Positions 11,666-21,047 of a DNA stretch of 64,000 nucleotides are shown here, piece after piece. The notes under the pieces are model-generated. The model ran no database searches. It was given only the letters and a program-made list of their open reading frames with translations, and was not told the origin of the DNA. Source of the DNA: Uloborus plumipes (Eukaryota > Arthropoda > Arachnida > Araneae > Uloboridae). The stretch's first letter is position 1; every line of letters begins with the position of its first letter. The stretch is from contig JAXGGA010003059.1 in the NCBI GenBank assembly GCA_038373865.1, positions 45,542 through 109,541 on the forward strand, read 5' to 3'. Made by a program: the position numbers and the translations under genes.

Positions 11666-12087
11666 GGGCTATTCCATGTGACGGAAAGAGACGTTTGGAG
11701 TAGTTTTGTCCGTAGGTTTTGTTCCATAAATACAAATAAAACAAACTATGATTTTTTTACTAGTAGCAACAGTAAAGACTTGTCATAAGAATTACATGAA
11801 AAGTTAAAAGTTCATAGTTTCATTTAAAAGAAACCAAGGACAAGCGATAAAATGCCTGTGACGGAACTGGACACAAATGAATCCCGTTCCGTCATAGGCA
11901 TTTTATTGCATATAATTCATTTATTGACTTTAAAATTATAGACTTTTAATTTTTTATGTATTTTTTATGACAAACCTTTATTGTTACTACCAATTAAAGA
12001 ATTCTTAGCTTTTATTATTAGTATTTATGGAACAAACCTTACTGAAAAAACTATTCCAAATGTCCCGTTCCGTCACATGGAATGGCC
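11666..12087. mobile_element. MITE with GTGACGGAAC motifs and long inverted ends
   Basis: The left end GGGCTATTCCATGTGACGG and the right end, reverse-complemented, GGCCATTCCATGTGACGG form inverted termini. Similarity continues inward in patches as far as the GTTCCATAAATAC region. The GTGACGGAAC motif occurs near both ends and twice more in the middle as an inverted pair (about 11856-11900). The flanks TA (11664-11665) and TT do not prove a duplication. No coding capacity is seen. Confidence 0.65.
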
Positions 12088-12089
12088 TT

Positions 12090-12259
12090 CAGGTCCGTCC
12101 TTTAGGCAGGTCAGGAGGGGTCAATTGCCCTCCCCCTTCGACTTTGAGAAATCAATGTATTTGCATATAAGTGGGCGTAGTTTTTGATGTTTTCCGATGA
12201 AATTGCGCTGTGTTTGGACCCTTTGCTCCCCCCTGAAAAAACTTGAAAGGACGGCCCTG
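12090..12259. mobile_element. hAT-type MITE, CAGGGCC termini, copy 2 (inverted)
   Basis: This is the reverse-oriented relative of 7581-7753, with shared features such as the AAGTGGGCGT block and the G/C runs near the ends. It begins CAGGTCCGTCCTTTAGG and ends GGACGGCCCTG. The flanking octamers ATGGCCTT and ATGACCCT agree at 6 of 8 positions, consistent with an eroded hAT duplication at the edge of the neighbouring MITE. Confidence 0.7.
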
Positions 12260-12799
12260 ATGACCCTTTACAATTGCTGAGTTAAAGCGAAGCTCAAACA
12301 GAGACTCTTTATTACATGCAGGGTGATTGCTAGAAATGAAACACACAACACATTTTTCATCTTTAATTTGCCATTATTATTCATAACCCGAGGAATTGGA
12401 ACAATGAAAAGAAAACGCCTAGATTCCGTTATATAATGTGCTCTTTTTCCTTCCTGATGCTAAATGTATTTTCCATAAAATGCCTTTGTAATTTTGAAAA
12501 GTTTAGTTTCAGTTACAGAAGTTAGGCAATGTCATTAATCATTCAGATACTTATTTTCTCAATGTTAAATTAAAATATGAAATCTAATAATTTTCTTCTT
12601 GTACTTAAAAACAATTGTTGAGGTATTGTAAATTGATTTCAAAATATTAAGCAAAAACAAACAGTTACGTAAAGAAAATAATAACAGTTATCATGAATTT
12701 TCTCTCTTTTAAAATCCAAAAAGAGAATAGTTTCTTTTGTTAAAATGGAAATATATTTTTCTGATTTTATAAGTTCGATGAAAGTCAAAATCAAGGAGT
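12260..12799. other. AT-rich DNA, nothing supported
   Basis: No gene, RNA or clear repeat is seen in this stretch. Confidence 0.4.
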
Positions 12800-13925
12800 T
12801 TATGTTTTTCTAGGTCCAGTAAATGGATGATTAAAAATTATAACCTTTATGCTAATAAAATACACGTCGCACTCAGGCAGAGTTTGAAAGCGGCAGGATT
12901 GAACTATAGCGATGTAAATCTGCAGTGGACAAAGTTGAAGGAAAAACTAGCAAAAACAGTTGGAGATTATGTCCCTTTTAGGAGAAAAGGGGCAAACACA
13001 AAAATTTGGCATGATATTTATGAAAATATTTTTGGAAACATGAATAGTTTCGCTAATGATGTCCAAGTTATGGGGGGTTTATTATTGATTATAGGGGTTG
13101 TAAAAAATGACGAACAAGCAAATCAGCAGCAACTGGATTTGGATCATATTACTAAATGGACAGACAAGTGGGGAATGGAAGTTAATGTTGGGAAATGTTA
13201 AATGCTGCATTTAGGTCATGGAAATAAGCATACAAGCTACTATTTACAGGGTTCAGTCATTAGTAAGGCAGATAATGTGATGGATCTAGGTGTCTAAATA
13301 AATAAGGACTTTAAGTTGAGTCAAGAGTTCAGCATAGCTAGTAACAAAGCCAATAGGTTTTGCTTGGATTTATTAATAGATCTATTTCAAACAAATCTAA
13401 GAAGGTTCTTCTGCCTCTATATAGAAGTTTAAGACCTCATTTGGGAGTATGTTCTTCACTTCTGGTCTCCTTATCTGAAGAAAGATATTAATTTATTGGA
13501 AAAGGTACAAAGAAGGGCTACAAGGTTAGTAAATGAATTTTCTAATTTAGACTATGATTCCAAACTTAGAGTGCTTAATATGTATAGTCTTGAGAAAAGG
13601 AGAACCAGAGGGGACATGATTCGGTTATTTAAATTTATTAAAATGATTGATGTTGCAGGGTTGGATTTTCGCACGGAAAGTAGGACAAGGGGTCATTGTT
13701 TTAAGCTGTTTAAATCTTAGGCTAATCTGGAAGTTCGGAAAAATTACTATTTTAGCAGAGTAGTGGGAACTTGCAACAGTTTAACGGAAGAGACGGTAAG
13801 GAGCAATGCAGTATTTAGATTTAAGAGGGTCATTGATCTTCATTGGGGTCTATAATTTGACTAGGACCAGCCCAGTTGGGCCCAGAGCCTGTTGCTGGTC
13901 GTCGCATTTGTATTTGTATTGTATT
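12800..13925 (+). mobile_element. 5'-truncated L2/CR1-like LINE with ATTTGT tail
   Basis: A 3' fragment of a non-LTR retrotransposon. The coding relic ends near 13853 and a short 3' region leads into a tail of ATTTGTATTTGTATTG-type repeats at about 13905-13925. Short tandem tails rather than poly-A are characteristic of CR1/L2-group LINEs. The 5' part of the reverse transcriptase is absent and part of the interior appears deleted, because a segment resembling the region before the fingers domain joins directly to late polymerase sequence. Confidence 0.75.
12827..13855 (+). pseudogene. Decayed LINE reverse transcriptase C-terminal region
   Basis: One reading frame runs almost throughout and is broken by several in-frame stops (13199-13201, about 13294, about 13430). 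Recognisable pieces in order are KWTDKWGMEVNVGKC, the strand after the polymerase active site in LINE reverse transcriptases; LHLGHGN; a degenerate LGV segment; FWSPYLKKDINLLEKVQRRA; and YSLEKRRTRGDMI. The last two are hallmarks of the region after the reverse transcriptase in jockey/CR1/L2 polyproteins. The catalytic FADD motif is represented only by FANDV (about 13050), after an internal deletion, so no active enzyme can be made. Confidence 0.8.
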
Positions 13926-13929
13926 TGTT

Positions 13930-14970
13930 TGCTAATTTAGATTCATGTGTTCCGTAATCTTTTCATAAACGAAAAATTTTGGAATATCCTCTTTTAGGCA
14001 CAGTCATGGGAGAGAAGCAAATTACTCTTCCGTTCTCAAAAACTATTTACACTAGAGACACGTCAAAGGTGTCCAATTTTTCAGAAATGATGTCTGCTGT
14101 TTAATAGGGATTAGCTTCATATTAAAATGCGTATCAACTTTAAAATGTTGAAACGTAATCCCCTTTTTATTTCATATCTGTGATGAGCAGATATGAAATA
14201 AAACATTTGATATGATGATCATCATTCAACTTTGTACGTTAAACTTTATTTAGTTGTCTTGAATTCAGCATGCTTCGTTAGCAAGTCTTGAATTCACATT
14301 ATATGTGTTACTTAATCATGATTGCGTAGAAGCTATTTTTAGAAACAATGAACCCAACGTGTTAGTTATTAACGCAGTTCGTGACTGCGAAAAAGATAAT
14401 TTGATTTTTTTGAAGTTAAAGATAATTCATGCCAAGAGCCGGATGCTAAATATTGTGTGTTGGATGTTGTGTTTTTTAAATTTCTGCCAAACAGCTGAAA
14501 CAAAATACATTATTGAAACAAAAATGACATTTTAAATGCAAGCAGATAAATTTTATTAAAACCTCATTGTAAAAGGAACCATGTGTTTCAAAAATTTTAA
14601 AGATGTTAACAGTAATAAAGCTCTAATATAACTTTTGCTGTATTTTAAAATGAATACTAAAAGAAGCTGAAAAAAATGATGTTTTAACAGCACTTTGCAT
14701 TATTTTCTGAAATTTAGCCAGTACGAAGCCATTGACAGTAAACTCTTTTAAAACTACGTTCAAGAACTAAATGCAATCAACATTGAACTGAAATGCGGTT
14801 CCCCAAGAGATTGCAATCAATTCCATTATGCATTTTCCTTCATGTTAAATGAGATAATTTTGAATGCGATGGAGTCGAAAACTTTAAAAGTTTAATTTAA
14901 TTTACATTTTGCGACACTTAATATACATCAGCGAATGCTCCAATTTTGTTAACAACCAAACAACAAATTG
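13930..14970. other. AT-rich DNA, nothing supported
   Basis: Short open frames only (for example 14305-14535), without recognisable motifs. Confidence 0.4.
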
Positions 14971-14973
14971 CAT

Positions 14974-15245
14974 TATTTTAAGTTAAAAATCAACGTAAAT
15001 AAAGCACAAATAAGGTAGAAAGTACAGCAAATAGCTATTTCAAGGCTACAATGGAGCCCCTTCATCAGTGCAAGAAGCTCAGCAAACAACATGAAAGCTG
15101 TAAAGAACAGTTCTCTTACAGCTTTCATGTTGTTTGCTGAGCTTCTTGCACTGATGAAGGGGCTCCATTGTAGCCTTGAAATAGCTATTTGCTGTACTTT
15201 CTACCTTATTTGTGCTTTATTTACGTTGATTTTTAACTTAAAATA
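14974..15245. repeat. 272-bp near-perfect palindrome
   Basis: Arms 14974-15103 and 15116-15245 are almost exact reverse complements around a 12-bp centre. They include CAAGAAGCTCAGCAAACAAC and its complement. Either a small foldback element or a recent inverted duplication. No target duplication is evident, and the open frame across the right arm reflects only the symmetry. Confidence 0.85.
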
Positions 15246-15830
15246 TAGTTCAGCACAAAGCCTATTTGATCATTTTTCATTTAACAAATTGCATTGTTTC
15301 TCCTTTGCGTTGCTTTTCAGAACTCTTCTGTTGATTTAATGTTTCCTCTTTGGAGATTACGATTGTTTCAGATCTAGTAAACTACTTCTTAGAAATCTCA
15401 GAGAGATCAATATTCGTACGAATTAAATTCTTGTGAAAGACTTTGCTGTTTTTGCTAATGCTATGTTTAACATAATTATGAATTCTAGCAGACCCGAGAG
15501 AAGCCTTAGCGCTAGACAGCTGTAGTTCAAAAAATCGATTTATTTAAATGGTAAGTTTTCAAGAAACAGGCACTTAGTAATTTGCTATTTTTCGCTGGTT
15601 TAAAAGAAAATTAAATCACGCCTTAATTTTTTTATTTTAATGAAGTGTTACTTATGTAACCAAAAAAGAGCCTGTAAGAAATGCTATTTATGCTAAAATA
15701 AACAATCTCTTTTCTGGCTTTAATGCAATAGAAAAACTGTGGTTTAACATCCTACAATGAGTTTAGGTAATATATTTTTGGAAATTTGAATAAAAATTAG
15801 CTTATGAAAAGAAGTCAATCAAAAGCGACA
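15246..15830. other. AT-rich DNA, nothing supported
   Basis: No gene, RNA or clear repeat is seen. Confidence 0.4.
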
Positions 15831-15831
15831 A

Positions 15832-15901
15832 CACTATAGCAAGATCGAACCTGCATTTGTCACGTTTCTAACGCAACGCGCTATCCAACCACGTCCCTGC
15901 A
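15832..15901 (-). repeat. tRNA-derived SINE head
   Basis: On the minus strand, a polymerase III A-box-like GTGGTTGGATAGCGCG is followed at the right spacing by a B-box-like GCAGGTTCGATCTTGC. The acceptor and T-arm stems do not pair well, so this is a tRNA-derived SINE relic rather than a tRNA gene. Confidence 0.6.
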
Positions 15902-16056
15902 TCAGTTTTTGGATACTATTCATTGAAGTTATGTAATTAAAAACAGGAAAAAAAACGTTTTTTCCAGTGCAAAAGCAGTTTTTAGACAGTTTTTAGTCAA
16001 TATCAGGCTTTATAAGCTTTAAAATAAGTTTTGTTTTTTTTAAATACAGAAGCCAT

Positions 16057-16238
16057 CACCTTCGATATACACGAGGACTGTGTACTATGCGCCTTGCCAC
16101 CTGACAAGCACAGGACAGATTTACGGCACAGAGAGCCGTAAATTTGTCCGTAATAACATCCATGGGCAAGGCGGAACTCGAACCTGCGATTACTTGCTTA
16201 CGAGGAGAATACTCAACCTCTAGGCCACCGTGGCCCCC
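16057..16238 (-). repeat. tRNA-derived SINE
   Basis: The minus strand begins GGGGGCCACGGTGGCCTAGA and carries an A box (TGGCCTAGAGG) and a B box (GGTTCGAGTTCC), followed by a non-tRNA body reaching about 16057. The body contains a small inverted repeat built from TTTACGGC and GCCGTAAA. The acceptor stem is imperfect. The unit lies just upstream of the tandem Helitrons. Confidence 0.65.
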
Positions 16239-16550
16239 AAAATAAGGATTAAATCATAGAGTTTGGTAAAGAAATGAAAGTTCTGACTTGGTAACAGAAA
16301 ACAAGCGAAATAAATCTAATATATAAAATTCTCGTGTCACAGTTTTCGTTGCCATACTCCTCCGAAACGGCTTGACCGATTTTGATGAAATTTGTTGTGC
16401 TTATCCAGTATCTATGAGAATCGGCCAACATCTATTTTTCATCCCCCTAAATGTTAGGGGTAGTCCACTCCTAAATTTTTTTTTGTTCACACATAACATC
16501 TGATCTACTGAACTAAAACAATATGTGTTATCGTAAATCCTTATTTCAAT

Positions 16551-16625
16551 GAGCGACCCGATGGTCAAGTGGTTAGGCGCGTCAGGTTGAAGTTCCTGAT
16601 GGAATGAGATCGAATCCAGGTCCGC
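16551..16625 (+). repeat. tRNA-like SINE head inside Helitron copy 1
   Basis: TGGTCAAGTGGTTAGGC resembles an A box and AGATCGAATCC a B box, about 35 bases apart. The same block is present at the same place in Helitron copy 2 (18162-18240). It therefore entered before the two copies separated. Confidence 0.55.
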
Positions 16626-17309
16626 AAGGGTTTTTTCGAACAGCTGCATGGTTTTTTTTTTTTTTTTTTTTGAATGATTTTAATGATTGTAATGTCCTTA
16701 TGCAGGTACATCCCCTCATGGGGATCTACCCCATATTTTTTTATAGTACAAAATGACAGTTTTGGTCGGATCTTTGTTAAAATTGGCAATGGGGTCCTTC
16801 GATGCTGTAGAATTGTCTTATGGACGTTTGCGCCATTTTTGGGGGCTTTGAATCGATTGTGGCAATAAATGGTTTTTGATTTGCGGCACTTATATTATTT
16901 TTTTCAAAAATTATATACACTATCAATTATATTATGTTAATTTTTGTACCTTTATAAAATTCTGTATTTTATATCTTGCATTTACGTCAAATTCAAGGTA
17001 AAATTAAAAGTCAAAAATTCTGAAGAAGATAAATATATGTTAAAAATTAAAGTAACTATTTTTGTGATTTTCATATTGGTTGTGACCAAAAAACATCATT
17101 ACAAACAAATAAAATGTATCAAACACCATGAGTGTTGAGTTATTAGGCAAAATCTGCTGTATAAAGTTTTTTTTCACTGCTAGAGGGGGGGGGGGTATGA
17201 ACGACCATTAAAGTGACACAAATTTTTTAAAAATAAAGGTGGGATCTCCAATTATCTTGCTTCGTAATTTGAGCTGTGCAACGGTACGCGATTAGTCATT
17301 CAAAAATTA

Positions 17310-17636
17310 ATGAAAAACGTGATCGAAGCCAGGGTTTTAACTGGCAAGTTCAGAGGTGAAAATATACTCATACCACGGATTCCTATTATACCTACAGATG
17401 TGCCAATTCAATTCAAACGTATTCAGTTTCCGATTAGATTGGCATTTGCAATGACTATCAACAAATCTCAAGGTCAAACGATGTCTGTTTGTGGCATAGA
17501 TTTGAGAAAACCATGTTTTTCACACGGACAATTATACGTGGCATGCGCTCGAGTGGGTAAACCATCCAGTTTGTTTGTGTTAGCTAAAGATGGACTAACA
17601 AAAAATATTGTTCACGCTATAGCATTAAGAGATTGA
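17310..17636 (+). pseudogene. Helitron Pif1-like helicase C-terminal remnant, copy 1
   Basis: This encodes the last 108 residues of a Helitron helicase. AFAMTINKSQGQT is the conserved late helicase motif of the Pif1/RecD-like superfamily 1B, and LYVACARV corresponds to the final motif (usually YVA-SRV). Relative to copy 2 it has lost about 10 bp near 17270, which breaks the frame upstream, so only the stretch from 17310 is open. Copy 1 reads ACARV where copy 2 keeps ACSRV. No Rep domain or helicase Walker A region is present. Confidence 0.85.
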
Positions 17637-18161
17637 TATTGTTTAATAGTGTTACTGTCGTTATTGTTTAATTAATGATATATAATTTTAAGGAATAAAT
17701 TATAATAACTTAAAAATAATATTTGCCTTTTGTTATTTTTATATTCCCTCATCGTTCCCAGCGCTCCATGCTTATTTCACGCATATACCACATTCTTACA
17801 TACATACAATATACACATTCTACCATACATACATACATACTTACAATAAGTAAGATATTTTTTGTCTACACTAGAAATTACTAGGAAATTATTTATATGG
17901 CAAAACAACGGTTGCCGGGTCAGCTAGTCTAATATATAAAATTCTCGTGTCACAGTTTTCGTTGCCATACTCCTCCGAAACGGCTTGACCGATTTTGATG
18001 AAATTTTTTGTGCTTATCCAGTATCTATGAGAATCGGCCAACATCTATTTTTCATCCCCCTAAATGTTAGGGGTAGTCCACCCATAATTTTTTTTTGTTC
18101 GCACATAACATCTGATCTACTGAACTAAAACAATATGTGTTATCGTAAATCCTTACTTTAA

Positions 18162-18240
18162 TGAGCGACCCGATGGTCAAGTGGTTTTGCGCGTCAGGTT
18201 GACGTTCCTGATGGAATGAGATCGAATCCAAGCCCGCAAG
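18162..18240 (+). repeat. tRNA-like SINE head inside Helitron copy 2
   Basis: Counterpart of the block at 16551-16625, with the same A-box-like and B-box-like segments and a few substitutions (for example GGTTTTGCGC for GGTTAGGCGC). A poly-T run follows in both copies. Confidence 0.55.
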
Positions 18241-18872
18241 GATTTTTTCGAACAGCTGCATGGTTTTTTTTTTTTTTTTTTTTTGAATGATTTTAATGAT
18301 TGTAATGTCCTTATGCAGGTACATACCTTCATGGGGATCTACCCCATATTTTTTTATAGTACAAAATGACAGTTTTGGTCGGATCTTTGTTAAAATTGGC
18401 AATGGGGTCTTTCGATGCTGTAGAATTTTCTTATGGACGTTTGCGCCAATTTTGGGGGCTTTGAATCGATTGTGGCAATAAATGGTTTTTGATTTGCGGC
18501 ACTTATATTATTTTTTCAAAAATTGTATACACTATCAATTATATTATGTTAATTTTTGTACCTTTATAAAATTCTGTATTTTATACCTTGCATTTACGTC
18601 AAATTCAAGGTAAAATTAAAAGTCAAAAATTCTGAAGAAGATAAATATATGTTAAAAATTAAAGTAACTATTTTTTGTGATTTTCATATTGGTTGTGACC
18701 AAAAAACATCATTACAAACAAATAAAATGTATCAAACACCATGAGTGTTGAGTTATTAGGCAAAATCTGCTGTGTAAAGTTTTTTTTTCACTGAGAGAGG
18801 GGGGGGGGAGATATGAACGACCATTAAAGTGACACAAATTTTTAAAAAATAAAGGTTGGATCTCCAATTATC

Positions 18873-19262
18873 TTGCTTCGTAATTTGAACCCGCCCCGGC
18901 TGTGCAACGGTACGCGATTAGTCATTCAAAAATTAATGAAAAACGTGATCGAAGCCAGGATTTTAAATGGCAAGTTCAGAGGTGAAAATATACTCATACC
19001 ACGGATTCCTATTATACCTACAGATGTGCCAATTCAATTCAAACGTATTCAGTTTCCGATTAGATTGGCATTTGCAATGACTATCAACAAATCCCAAGGT
19101 CAAACGATGTCTGTTTGTGGCTTAGATTTGAGAACACCATGTTTTTCACACGGACAATTATACGTGGCATGCTCTCGAGTGGGTAAACCATCCAGTTTGT
19201 TTGTGTTAGCTAAAGATGGACTAACAAAAAATATTGTTCACGCTATAGCATTTAGAGATTGA
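18873..19262 (+). pseudogene. Helitron Pif1-like helicase C-terminal remnant, copy 2
   Basis: An open frame of 129 codons, longer than copy 1 because the upstream segment LLRNLNPPRLCNGTRL, typical of the Helitron helicase just before its C-terminal domain, is intact here. It continues through AFAMTINKSQGQT and LYVACSRVGKPSS to a stop after HAIAFRD. About 130 residues compare with well over 1000 for a complete Rep-helicase, so this is a passenger fragment. Confidence 0.87.
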
Positions 19263-19550
19263 TATTCTTTAATAGTCTTACTGTCGTAATTGTTTAATTA
19301 ATGATATATAATTTTAAGGAATAAATTATAACTTAAAAATAATGTATGCCTTTTGTTATTTTTATATTCCCTCATCGTTCACAGCGCTCCATGCTTATTT
19401 CACGCATATACCACATTCTTGCATACATACAATATACACATTCTACCATACATACATACATACTTACAATAAGTAAGCTATTTTTTGGCTACACTAGAAA
19501 TTACTAGAAAATTATTTATATGGCAAAACAACGATTGCCGGGTCAGCTAG

Positions 19551-20098
19551 TAATATCTAAGTTTGTCTACCAATCACGCAACCAGGAATTGCCTTAGCTC
19601 CAATTAGAAGGAAATTTCTTAATACACTACAAATAGATTGATTTTGATCGAATCGATCAAAATCGAGTTGAATGAACTCCTTAGTCTTACGATTGTTAAT
19701 TATTGTCGGAAGTGATGCTACTCAATAAAAATAAAAGAGAAAGAAAAACAGCATCAGAATTTTACGCAATGAAAGTCAAGGTTTTACGTAATTCTGTTTT
19801 TTATCAAATAACACAGTATTATGTGAAAAACCCATCTTAATTTAAACCACCTTAATTTAGACCTTAATTTAAACTCATCGCCAATAGCTGCAGGGCGCTA
19901 GGTAGCGCTTTCTTCAAAACAGTTGGATAATGCTTTGCGGCAAATGCTGTAAGCATTTATTATTATTGGGGCTTTGATTTATCTTGCGAAGTGTGATTTG
20001 TTTAGCTTCAATACTAAGAAGTATAACTAAGTTTGATACCATTTAGTTAACGTATTTTTAAAATAGGCAGGGAGACCACTTTTTCAATGAATGACACA
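19551..20098. other. AT-rich DNA, nothing supported
   Basis: Spacer between the tandem Helitrons and the next transposon. No gene or repeat is recognised. Confidence 0.4.
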
Positions 20099-20100
20099 TA

Positions 20101-20981
20101 GAGGAGAGGAGGGTATTATGGAATAGTCGGAAAATATGGAATACCGAGGTTTTTATTCCGTCTGGTGCTGCAATATCGTGGAAATAACATGAACTACTCA
20201 AGAAAGACTCCCATGAAGCATTGCAGTTGTCATTAAAGTGCTACAAAAAAAAGCTTAGTTTTTGATTCTTAAGAGATTTTGGAGGTAAGTTTCCAAATTT
20301 TTAATCTTTTAGTATACATATGACTTAAAGTATTGATGTTGACTTTAATGTATACTAAAATAATTGTAGTGTTTTTATACTGTAGTCGTTTTTTAGCTTA
20401 CAATATTTGGCCCATCATTTTAAATATTTATTTCCCAAGATGACGTGTCGGGTATTATGGAATACTAAGTATTTCAAGACAACAAGAAAGCAAAGTCGCT
20501 GAATGTATCTTTTGCGACGGTAAATTCTTTCAAGATCAACGAGGTGAAGTTTGGATTCAGTGTGCAAGTTGTGTGTGGGATCACCTTGACTGTACAGGAG
20601 CAGAGCAAGATGATTATATCTGTGACTTCTGTAAATAGACTCGAAACAGAAAATTTTCACACTTAATGTCAAAAATTATAGCTACATACTTAACTATAAA
20701 AGTGTTATTAATATTTTTTTCATTATTTATTTTTTTATTTGTGGTTTGATAAAGTTTTTTATGAAGTTTATTAGTATTTCAATGGTTAACACCACCTATT
20801 CCATATTACCCGAGTATTTCATATTAGCCTCCATTTGTAATTTTTTTAAAAAATTTTTTTTATATTTAGAAATAAATAGTATTTTTTTTCACAAAACTCA
20901 TTTCATTACAATTAGTCTTAGTATGTACTCATGATGATTTTGAAAAATGTAAATGGTATTCCATATTACCCTCCTCTCATC
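20101..20981 (+). mobile_element. Pogo-like transposon, GAGGAGAGGAGGGTATTATG ends
   Basis: The terminal repeats GAGGAGAGGAGGGTATTATG and, reverse-complemented from the right, GATGAGAGGAGGGTAATATG agree at 18 of 20 positions. TA flanks both ends (20099-20100, 20982-20983). The terminal motif TATTATGGAATA recurs inside (about 20131-20143, 20450-20465, and inverted near 20797-20815). A coding relic ending in a zinc finger lies at 20461-20638. TA duplication plus a C-terminal PHD-type finger fits the pogo/Tigger lineage of Tc1/mariner. At 881 bp, most of the transposase is deleted. Confidence 0.85.
20461..20638 (+). pseudogene. Pogo-type transposase C-terminal PHD-like finger relic
   Basis: The frame ending at TAG 20636-20638 encodes AECIFCDGK..., then WIQCASCVWDHLDC, then YICDFCK. 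The ligands are spaced C-x2-C, C-x2-C-x4-H-x2-C, C-x2-C, an exact C4HC3 PHD-type pattern, with the tryptophan and acidic residues usual around it. Many arthropod pogo/jerky-like DDE transposases end in such a finger. The N-terminal CENP-B-like domain and catalytic core are absent. All eight metal ligands survive, so the fragment is not old or was selected until recently. Confidence 0.75.
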
Positions 20982-21047
20982 TAGGTCTATAATTATGACT
21001 AGAAACTAATGGTTCCAAAGGTGTGTGTTCAACTTGTTTGTTGACAA

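Larger units (their letters stand above)
16315..17927 (+). mobile_element. Helitron family 1, tandem copy 1
   Basis: The element starts TCTAATATATAAAATTCTCG and ends with a hairpin, GGCAA (17899-17903) paired with TTGCC (17912-17916), then CTAG. TC...hairpin...CTRR ends with no inverted repeats or target duplication define Helitrons. The host base before it is A (16314). The next base after CTAG is already the T of a second copy. It carries a SINE-like segment, a poly-T run and a Pif1-type helicase remnant. The replication-initiator part is missing, so it is non-autonomous. Confidence 0.9.
17928..19550 (+). mobile_element. Helitron family 1, tandem copy 2
   Basis: It starts TCTAATATATAAAATTCTCG directly after the CTAG of copy 1, with no base in between, and ends with the GGCAA/TTGCC hairpin and CTAG at 19547-19550, followed by host T (19551). 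It is colinear with copy 1 throughout, with scattered substitutions and small indels. Only the outer flanks show the A/T host dinucleotide that Helitrons use, so the pair probably arose as a dimer. Confidence 0.9.

Noticed and set aside
15832..16238. Possible tRNA genes on the minus strand
   Set aside because: A and B boxes are present, but the acceptor and T stems do not pair, and one unit continues into a non-tRNA body. They fit SINE heads.
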